Shown here one piece after another: positions 4,789 to 10,237 of a stretch of DNA of 10,237 nt (the first letter of the stretch is position 1; the number at the start of each line of letters is the position of its first letter). The notes below the pieces were generated by a model. It did not search any database. It was given only the letters and a program-made list of their open reading frames with translations, and was not told the DNA's origin. A program made the translations under genes and the position numbers. This DNA is from Candidatus Parvarchaeota archaeon. Its GTDB lineage: Archaea; Nanobdellota; Nanobdellia; CSSed11-243R1. The stretch is from contig PWUQ01000091.1 in NCBI GenBank assembly GCA_003563585.1, forward strand, positions 1-10,237, written 5' to 3'.

Positions 4789-6757
4789 ATTAAAAAATAT
4801 TAGATCTCACAAAGAAAGTTTGATAGAATTAGAGGAAGGAATAAGTGTTTTTACAGGAAGAACTGGTTCTGGAAAATCTAGTGTTCTTGTTGGAATTGAA
4901 TACGCTCTTTTTGGTTCTGATATAAATCTTTCAAATAAAGATATATTAAGAAGAAATAAGCAGAAGGGTTTTGTAGAGTTGGAATTCGAACAAGATGGAG
5001 ATATATACAACATTAAAAGAGGGTTAAAACGAACAGGTAAAATGATAAGCGTTGATTCCTCAGAATTGAGCATTACAAAAAATGAAAAATTGCTTCCAAT
5101 TATTGGAAGAGCTGGAGATTTAGACAGTAGAATTTTAGAGGTTTTGAATTATCCTAAAGGAGTCAAAGCTAAGGAAATATTCGAAATAACAAGTTACACT
5201 AAACAGGATGAAATAAGAGTTCTTATAGAAATGAGTGCTGAAAAAAGGCAAGAGTATTTAGACAAAATTCTTCAACTTTCAAAATATAAAACGACTTGGG
5301 AGAATATGAAAGATGTTGTATCTCATTTTAAAATGGAAGCTGTAGAAATAAAAGGAAATTTAGAAAATTTTGAGAAAATTAAAAATGAAAAGGTTGAGAT
5401 AGAAGATAAAATAAAAATGAGTAAAAATATTATCGACGAATTAAATAATGAATTAAAAAATAAAAAGGATGACGTCAAAAAAATAAAAGAGAATATTTCT
5501 GAACTTGAAAATGAAAGAGATGTTGAATTGAAAAAGCGAAGAAAGTATGATGAATTTAGAGGAAGTCTTTCAAATTTGAAAGACGAGAAAGAAAAGTTAG
5601 ATAATGAGTTAGCTAATACTAAAAAAGAGATTGAGGAAATCAAGGAAAAAATAAAAAGTGATGTTCCAGAACTTGAAAAACTGAAGGAAGAAAAAATAGA
5701 AAATGAAAAAACAATTGAACTTTTGGAAAAAGAAAAAATAGAACTAGATTCTGAATTTAAAGAAATAAAACGATTGGGAAAAGGAAAATGTCCTGTGTGC
5801 AAGCAAGAAATTACAGAAAATCATTTAGAAAATTTAAATGATGAATTTGATAACAAAAAAGATGTTTTGGAGAATAAAATATCAAAATGTAGGGAAAGGG
5901 TGTCAGAATTAAATCCAAAAATAGAATTAGCTAATGAACAAAAAAAGTTGGGTGATAAATTAAACTTGATGAATGAAAAACAGAAAGAATATGAAAAAAG
6001 ACTTGAAGAAAATAAAAAAGAAATCGAAGATTTAGAATCTAAAGAAATAAAATTTGATAATAAATATTTAGAGAGTATTGAATCAAAATTAAAAGAAATA
6101 AAACAGAGTGAAACAGAGATTACATCTAAAATTGAATCGATTTCAAAAGAAATTTCGTTAAGAAATGATGAGTTGGAAGATAAAAAAAACGAACTCGAAT
6201 CAAAGAAAAAACAGATTATCGAATTTGGTAAAAAAGAAGAAAAAATAAAAAAATTGAATTCTACAATCGATTTGCTTCTAAGAATGAGGGAAGACATAAG
6301 AAACATAAGAGAAGTTGTAAGAAGAAGATTTTTGGAAGATTTTAGACAAGAATTTCAAAAGAAGTTTGAAGAGATTAGAAAATATGAAGAAGAGTATACC
6401 GTAGATGTTAAAAGTGATTATGAACCTGTTGCTTTCTCTTCTGATGGTGAAGAAGTCCCTATAAGTAGTTTATCTGGTGGTGAAAAAACGAGTGTAGCTC
6501 TCTCTTATAGACTCGCTCTTGCAGATATAGCTGCACAGATATCAGATATACGTCCAAGTGAACTTTTGATACTTGATGAACCTACGACTGGATTTGATAA
6601 AGAAGATATAAAAGCTCTCCCGGAAGCTTTGAAAAATATAAAAACAATTCCACAAATAATAATCGTTAGTCATGAAGAAGAGTTGAAAAATGCTGCAGAT
6701 TACAAATTTGAAGTTAGCAAAGAACAAAATATCAGCAATATTTCAAGAATTGAATAA
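4769..6757 (+). CDS. rad50: Rad50 ATPase (SMC-like) of the Mre11-Rad50 complex
   Basis: Rad50 binds and tethers DNA ends and gates Mre11 through ATP-driven dimerisation. Motifs in order: Walker A GRTGSGKS (30-37), Q-loop Q146, a long charged coiled coil (~185-335), zinc-hook CPVC (C341, C344), the returning coil (~350-505), signature LSGGEK (568-573), Walker B LLILDEP (599-605) with D-loop through D610, and switch H635. All catalytic elements are present. At 662 residues it is clearly shorter than the ~880 of Pyrococcus; each coil arm is only ~150 residues, so the tether would be about 22 nm long. It starts with TTG inside mre11, overlapping by 20 bases, and ends 6 bases from the trm56 stop. 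The coil is Lys/Glu/Asn-rich, fitting the AT-rich genome. Confidence 0.96.
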   Translation: MKIKKIKLKNIRSHKESLIELEEGISVFTGRTGSGKSSVLVGIEYALFGSDINLSNKDILRRNKQKGFVELEFEQDGDIYNIKRGLKRTGKMISVDSSELSITKNEKLLPIIGRAGDLDSRILEVLNYPKGVKAKEIFEITSYTKQDEIRVLIEMSAEKRQEYLDKILQLSKYKTTWENMKDVVSHFKMEAVEIKGNLENFEKIKNEKVEIEDKIKMSKNIIDELNNELKNKKDDVKKIKENISELENERDVELKKRRKYDEFRGSLSNLKDEKEKLDNELANTKKEIEEIKEKIKSDVPELEKLKEEKIENEKTIELLEKEKIELDSEFKEIKRLGKGKCPVCKQEITENHLENLNDEFDNKKDVLENKISKCRERVSELNPKIELANEQKKLGDKLNLMNEKQKEYEKRLEENKKEIEDLESKEIKFDNKYLESIESKLKEIKQSETEITSKIESISKEISLRNDELEDKKNELESKKKQIIEFGKKEEKIKKLNSTIDLLLRMREDIRNIREVVRRRFLEDFRQEFQKKFEEIRKYEEEYTVDVKSDYEPVAFSSDGEEVPISSLSGGEKTSVALSYRLALADIAAQISDIRPSELLILDEPTTGFDKEDIKALPEALKNIKTIPQIIIVSHEEELKNAADYKFEVSKEQNISNISRIE

Positions 6758-6778
6758 TATTTTTCAATTAAATTTTTT
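6748..6778 (+). terminator. probable terminator of mre11-rad50
   Basis: AATTGAA (6748-6754) and TTCAATT (6763-6769) form a perfect 7-base-pair stem with an 8-base loop, followed by AAA and TTTTTT (6773-6778). The hairpin spans both the rad50 stop and the opposing trm56 stop. The T run favours the + strand; nothing similar follows on the - strand, so trm56 termination is not explained by it. Confidence 0.45.
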
Positions 6779-7321
6779 AATAATTCTTTTAAAAATATTT
6801 TCAGTATCTCCACTTCTAATAACTTTCTTTCCTTGTTTTTTTGGTTTTATTTTTATTTCCGCGTTTTTGAATTTGTTTTTTAATTCTTTACCCTGGAATA
6901 ATTCGTGAAGAAAAATGGAAAGAGCTGCAACTTCTGAATGTGGTTGATTTGTAACAGCAATATTATAATCTGCTAAATTGTAAATTTCTTTGGGAACTTT
7001 TTCGCTCCCCACAACAATCAATTTATCTTTTTTTGACTTTCTTATCTCGTTTATTTTATTTTGTACAGGTTCACCGTACATAGTTAGATGAACAACTTCA
7101 TAGTTTTTCAAAGTTTTTTTCCAATTTTTTTCATATGAAATTTTAAATTTTCCACCCCATCTTTTTGAAACATCTTTAACAGAATCCATAACAGATTTAT
7201 CTTTTTCACCAGAGAGAATTGCTTCGTTTGCACCTAAAGCTCTTGCTGTCAAACACACATGTGTTGTAAGTCTGAGGTCTCTTTTTTTTCTATGCCCAAG
7301 CCTTAAAACCTTTACTTTCAT
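6764..7321 (-). CDS. trm56: tRNA (cytidine-56 2'-O)-methyltransferase, archaeal Trm56
   Basis: aTrm56 is a SPOUT-class, S-adenosylmethionine-dependent enzyme that methylates the ribose of C56 in the T-loop of archaeal tRNA, where it helps hold the elbow. Seen here: VLRLGHR (5-11), TTHVCLTARALGA (19-31), HLTMYG (78-83), LIVVGSEKVP (101-110), and ADYNIAVTNQPHSEVAAL (117-134), which together make the trefoil-knot cofactor site. The 185-residue length fits the family. I take the ATG at 7321 as start because the family usually begins just before the VLRLGHR strand and because the predicted TATA box puts transcription start near 7322-7325; an upstream ATG at 7333 would add four residues. The gene diverges from truD with almost no gap and converges on rad50. 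Confidence 0.93.
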   Translation of the reverse strand: MKVKVLRLGHRKKRDLRLTTHVCLTARALGANEAILSGEKDKSVMDSVKDVSKRWGGKFKISYEKNWKKTLKNYEVVHLTMYGEPVQNKINEIRKSKKDKLIVVGSEKVPKEIYNLADYNIAVTNQPHSEVAALSIFLHELFQGKELKNKFKNAEIKIKPKKQGKKVIRSGDTENIFKRIIKKFN

Positions 7322-7354
7322 TGTAATATACATGGAAAATTATGGTATAAAAAA
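7303..7354. promoter_or_regulatory. nested divergent promoters of trm56 and truD
   Basis: For trm56 (- strand), TATAAAAAA at plus 7346-7354 reads TTTTTTATA and lies inside the truD coding sequence, ~25-28 bases from ATG 7321. For truD (+), TTAAAA (7303-7308) lies inside trm56, ~26 bases before ATG 7332. No Shine-Dalgarno is visible for either, so both messages are probably leaderless. The trm56 box is the better of the two. Confidence 0.45.
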
Positions 7355-8471
7355 CTTCACAACGCTTGGAATTGAGGGTAAAATAAAAGAAAAGCCAGAG
7401 GATTTTATAGTCGAGGAAATTCTTGATGACAAAAAAGTTTGTGAGATAGGTTATTCATTAAAAGAAAAAATAAAAGATTTTTTTTCAAACAAAAGAAGGG
7501 AACATGTTCATTTTACTCTTGTCAAAAAAAATTGGACGGTTCATCGTGCAATTTCAAAAATATCCAACCAAGTAAGAGTGAGTAGAAAGAGATTCGGATT
7601 TGCGGGAACAAAAGATAAGAAAGCTATAACATCTCAAAGGATGAGTGTATGGAATGTTAAAATTGAAGATTTGAAAAAAGTAAAGTTGAAGGATTTATTT
7701 TTGAAAAATTTTGAATATTCAAATAAAAGAATATCCCTTGGGGATTTGTATGGCAATAGGTTTACAATAACAATAAGGAATGCGAAAAATGTTGATAAAG
7801 TAAAAAATGCGGAAAAATTATTTGAAGCAGGAATAAAAAATTATTTCGGCCCTCAAAGATTTGGAACGCTTAGATGTGTAAATAAAGAAATAGGTAAAAA
7901 AATAATTTTGGGACATTTTCAAGATGCGGTAAAAATATTTATTACTGAAACAGGAGACAGTTACACAAAAGAAAGAGAATTTGCAAAAGACAACTGGGAA
8001 GATTGGGATAAAATTTTGAAACATTGGCCAAAAAAATTGGGTCCCGAAGCAGCAATATTGAATTATCTTTTGAAATACCCGACTGATTATGCAAATGCTT
8101 TTAGAAAACTCCACAAAAATCTGAGAAGGATGTTTGTGCATTCTTTTCAATCTTATGTATTCAATAGGGTTCTTTCTGAAATGGAAAAACCTCCTGAAAA
8201 AATTCCACTTGTCGGATATAAAACAAATTTGGAAGGAGAATGTGGAGATTTAATTAAAAAAATTTTGGACGAAGAAAATGTTAAATTAGAAGATTTTGAA
8301 ATAATCAGAATGCCAGAACTTGCGAGCAAAGGAATGGATAGGGAATCTATGTTGTATCCTGAAGATTTTAAAATATTAAAAAAGAAAAGTAATTTATTGA
8401 AGATTCAATTTATATTAAAAAAGGGCGCTTACGCCACAAATGTTTTGATGAAATTGGGTGTTGAAAGATGA
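7332..8471 (+). CDS. truD: TruD-family tRNA pseudouridine synthase
   Basis: TruD/Pus7 enzymes convert uridine 13 of tRNA (and other sites in some archaea) to pseudouridine. The N-terminal KEKPEDFIVEE (19-29) is the usual family opening. The catalytic motif FAGTKDKKAITSQ (90-102) supplies nucleophile D95. NYFGPQRFG (170-178) is the second signature, FVHSFQSYVFN (268-278) the helix near the active site, and KGAYATN (364-370) the conserved C-terminus. All key residues are present, and 379 residues is normal for an archaeal member, which has an inserted TRUD domain (~180-330). Its ATG shares CATG (7331-7334) with a possible upstream start of trm56, a partner in tRNA modification. It overlaps the following glycosyltransferase by ATGA, so it probably heads that operon. 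Confidence 0.94.
   Translation: MENYGIKNFTTLGIEGKIKEKPEDFIVEEILDDKKVCEIGYSLKEKIKDFFSNKRREHVHFTLVKKNWTVHRAISKISNQVRVSRKRFGFAGTKDKKAITSQRMSVWNVKIEDLKKVKLKDLFLKNFEYSNKRISLGDLYGNRFTITIRNAKNVDKVKNAEKLFEAGIKNYFGPQRFGTLRCVNKEIGKKIILGHFQDAVKIFITETGDSYTKEREFAKDNWEDWDKILKHWPKKLGPEAAILNYLLKYPTDYANAFRKLHKNLRRMFVHSFQSYVFNRVLSEMEKPPEKIPLVGYKTNLEGECGDLIKKILDEENVKLEDFEIIRMPELASKGMDRESMLYPEDFKILKKKSNLLKIQFILKKGAYATNVLMKLGVER
8456..8460 (+). promoter_or_regulatory. Shine-Dalgarno of the family-2 glycosyltransferase
   Basis: GGGTG at 8456-8460 lies 7 bases before ATG 8468, within the end of truD. Together with the ATGA overlap it supports translational coupling and this start. Confidence 0.5.
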
Positions 8472-9133
8472 AAAATAAAAAAATAATTTCAGTCATAATT
8501 CCTGCATACAATGAAGAAAAACGTATAAAAAAAACTATTGAAAAACTAAAAAATGAAAATGTTGATGAAATAATTGTTGTTTGCGATGGACAAGATAAAA
8601 CTGCCGAAATTTCTAGAGAACTCAATGTTAAGGTTTTAGAATTTGACGAGAGATTAGGTAAAGGAAATGCAATAAAAAAAGGATTAGAGATAGTTCAAGG
8701 GAATATTGTTATTTTTACAGATGCGGATTTTGGTTTTCAAGATGTTAGTATAAATAATTTGGCAAATAAAATTGGTGAATATGATATAGTGATAGGTGTG
8801 AGGGATGTTGATAAGATAAAAAAACCACATAGAAAAATTGTTTCTAGAGGATTAAGATTTTTAATAAAATTGCTTTTGAATTTAAATGTTCAAGACACTC
8901 AGTGTGGTTTTAAAGCATTCAAGAAGGATATTTTTGAAGATATTGTTGAAGGTGTTGATTCTGGTGGATACTCGTTTGACATAGAACTTTTACATGTGGC
9001 AAAAGATAAATACAAAATAAAAGAAGTTCCTGTAGATTGGGATATCACAGAACATTCGAAAGTGAATCCTATTTCAGATAGTCTTACTGTTTTTTTTAAG
9101 TTGTTGGAGATAAAATGGAAGCAAAAGAAATAA
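8468..9133 (+). CDS. family-2 glycosyltransferase, Alg5/DPM1-like polyprenyl-phosphate sugar synthase
   Basis: The 221-residue product is a GT-A fold enzyme that probably moves a sugar from a nucleotide donor to dolichyl phosphate on the cytoplasmic side. SVIIPAYNEE (8-17) opens the nucleotide-binding fold; VCDGQDKT (38-45) stands where DDGS.D is usual; RLGKGNAIKKG (62-72) follows; TDAD (84-87) is the metal-binding DXD. QDTQCGFKAF (142-151) is close to the DTQCGFK motif of dolichyl-phosphate beta-glucosyltransferase Alg5, and YSFDIELL (168-175) and VPVDW (187-191) fit the same group. There is no membrane anchor. The sugar (glucose, mannose or other) cannot be told. It overlaps truD by 4 bases and the next gene by 19, and that gene is a GT-C transferase likely to use its product. 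Confidence 0.85.
   Translation: MKNKKIISVIIPAYNEEKRIKKTIEKLKNENVDEIIVVCDGQDKTAEISRELNVKVLEFDERLGKGNAIKKGLEIVQGNIVIFTDADFGFQDVSINNLANKIGEYDIVIGVRDVDKIKKPHRKIVSRGLRFLIKLLLNLNVQDTQCGFKAFKKDIFEDIVEGVDSGGYSFDIELLHVAKDKYKIKEVPVDWDITEHSKVNPISDSLTVFFKLLEIKWKQKK
9106..9110 (+). promoter_or_regulatory. Shine-Dalgarno of the GT-C gene
   Basis: GGAGA at 9106-9110 stands 4 bases before ATG 9115, inside the end of the family-2 glycosyltransferase gene. It fixes the start of the membrane glycosyltransferase in a different frame from its upstream neighbour. Confidence 0.55.
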
Positions 9134-10237
9134 TTAAAAAAAATTGGTTTTTTGTCGTAGTTTTTGCTTTTCTGAGTAGGATTTTTTTGATTAATAGAGT
9201 TAAAATTATTATGTGGGATGCGGCAGTATATATAATGAACGCGCGATGGTTCATGGGAGAGCAAGTGTTTTGGGAAATTTTAAGGGCTCCTTTACTACCT
9301 TTTTTAATTTCACCTTTAGCATTATTCGGTGCGTCTCCAAAAGCATACGTAACTTTTTCGGTTTTAATCTCTATTTTATCTATAATTGTAACTTATTTTG
9401 TTGCAAGAGAATTTTTTGGTGAGAAAGCTGGAATTTTATCTGCGCTGATTCTCGCAGTTGTTCCACTTCATATATTTTGGAGTCCTCAAGTTTATACAGA
9501 AATTTTGGGTTCTTTATTTGTGCTTGGTTGTGTTTACTTTTTATGGAAATTTGATAAATCTGAAAATGATTATAAGTTTCTGTATCTATGCGGAGCGATG
9601 GCAGGATTTTCTTTTCTGAGCAGATATATTCTTGGAATTATGCTCCTTGTGATTTTTATTTTTCTAATTCTTAGAAAAAAACTCACAATAAAAAATGTTT
9701 TAATTGTTTTGATATTTTTTTCAATTATAGTGCTTCCTTGGTTTGTATATAATCATAGTATCTTTGGAGATCCTATGCACTCAATAAGAGAAGGAATTAG
9801 ATGGAAAGGGCAAGGGGTTATGCCTCATGCTTATTATTTAACTGAACTTCCCGCCGCTATGTCTTTTGCGTTTTTAGTTGTGGTTTTTGGGTTTTTTTAT
9901 TCACTAAAACATTTGAAAAATCCTAAGATTCAACTTCTTTTAATCACTTTCATAATCTTCTTTGTTTTTATTACAATCGATACACATAAAGAGATAAGAT
10001 ATTTTCTTCCTATGTTTCCAGTAATCATTATTTTTTCAAGTTATTTCATTGAAAAATTGGATTTCAAAAAATTTGGATGGATTGCGTTTGTAATTGTTTT
10101 GATTACAGGTGCATTTACATTGAGTTCTGTTCCAAACACATACTCAAATTGCGATGGTATCATAGAAGCATCTCAAAATTTAGAGAGTATTGTTGCTTCT
10201 GTTTATTGGCCTCAAACAGCATATTATGGAAATGTGA
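9115..10237 (+). CDS. GT-C membrane glycosyltransferase, ArnT/PMT-like (3' end outside window)
   Basis: The frame opened by ATG 9115 runs without a stop to the right edge, giving 374 residues of an unfinished gene. It is a polytopic membrane protein with about ten hydrophobic segments. GT-C hallmarks are visible: an acidic first external loop WDAAVY (34-39, D35 probably catalytic), RAPLLPF (57-63), YTE (127-129), LPWFVYN plus FGDP (207-220), and HKEIRYFLPMFP (291-302), which matches the H..RY.lP.P pattern of the PMT_2/GT39-GT83 group. Such enzymes transfer a sugar from a polyprenyl-phosphate carrier to a protein or glycolipid on the outer face. It overlaps the Alg5-like gene by 19 bases and probably uses its product. 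Acceptor and sugar are unknown. The C-terminal soluble domain, if present, starts near the edge. Confidence 0.85.
   Translation, partial: MEAKEIIKKNWFFVVVFAFLSRIFLINRVKIIMWDAAVYIMNARWFMGEQVFWEILRAPLLPFLISPLALFGASPKAYVTFSVLISILSIIVTYFVAREFFGEKAGILSALILAVVPLHIFWSPQVYTEILGSLFVLGCVYFLWKFDKSENDYKFLYLCGAMAGFSFLSRYILGIMLLVIFIFLILRKKLTIKNVLIVLIFFSIIVLPWFVYNHSIFGDPMHSIREGIRWKGQGVMPHAYYLTELPAAMSFAFLVVVFGFFYSLKHLKNPKIQLLLITFIIFFVFITIDTHKEIRYFLPMFPVIIIFSSYFIEKLDFKKFGWIAFVIVLITGAFTLSSVPNTYSNCDGIIEASQNLESIVASVYWPQTAYYGNV

Noticed and set aside
5323..6306. Two long - strand open frames rich in Ser and Phe
   Set aside because: They are antisense shadows of the Lys/Glu/Asn-rich Rad50 coiled coil, with composition set by the reverse complement and no ribosome site or family motif.
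6690..6908. A + strand open frame of 72 codons across the rad50/trm56 junction
   Set aside because: It overlaps the conserved ends of both rad50 and trm56 and has no recognisable domain or ribosome site; it looks like a chance frame.
7322..7330. A third copy of TGTAATATA between trm56 and truD
   Set aside because: In DNA this AT-rich, roughly one chance copy of this 9-mer per 10 kb is expected on both strands together, so a shared regulator with the MNT promoter is not supported.
9213..9422. A + strand open frame of 69 codons
   Set aside because: It lies within the GT-C gene in another frame; the frame from ATG 9115 has membrane segments and GT-C motifs and a ribosome site.

Overview
The window looks like a stretch of an AT-rich archaeal chromosome, about 30% GC judged by eye. 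Three things point to archaea: a nurA-herA / mre11-rad50 DNA-end-processing locus, a Trm56 tRNA ribose methyltransferase (an archaeal family), and TATA-type promoters with very short or absent leaders. Arg codons are mostly AGA/AGG and TGA is used as a stop. Small compact genes, a short Rad50 and a wHTH-MNT/HEPN pair would suit a DPANN lineage (Woesearchaeota/Pacearchaeota-like), but that placement is an inference that the sequence alone cannot settle. Almost everything is coding; the largest non-coding gap is about 100 bases.

Left part (1-2011, + strand): the 3' end of nurA is followed directly by herA. Their products form the nuclease-translocase complex that resects DNA ends. Middle (2013-3511, - strand): a two-gene HEPN/MNT cassette, with its own promoter carrying a 9-base direct repeat, and a small glycine-rich membrane protein resembling DUF5518. 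The cassette separates nurA-herA from mre11-rad50 (3613-6757, + strand), which starts from its own TATA box and strong Shine-Dalgarno and whose two genes overlap by 20 bases. Mre11-Rad50 recognises and trims DNA ends, and HerA-NurA carries out long-range 5' resection for recombination, so four of the genes serve one pathway with a probable toxin-antitoxin-like module between the two halves.

Right part: trm56 (- strand) and truD (+ strand), both tRNA-modification genes, diverge from almost the same base. Each appears to take its TATA box from inside the other's 5' coding region. truD then runs by overlapping start/stop codons into a family-2 glycosyltransferase of Alg5/DPM type and a GT-C membrane glycosyltransferase that leaves the window at the right edge. 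The last two form a plausible pair: one charges a polyprenyl-phosphate with a sugar on the cytoplasmic face and the other uses it outside.

Both convergent junctions (herA/HEPN and rad50/trm56) leave only 1 and 6 bases between stop codons and carry a small hairpin followed by a T run on the + strand, which may end the rightward transcripts. I saw no CRISPR array, insertion sequence, rRNA or tRNA gene. The most interesting points are the HEPN/MNT cassette inside the repair locus, its non-canonical HEPN active site, its repeat-bearing promoter, and the shared trm56/truD start site.
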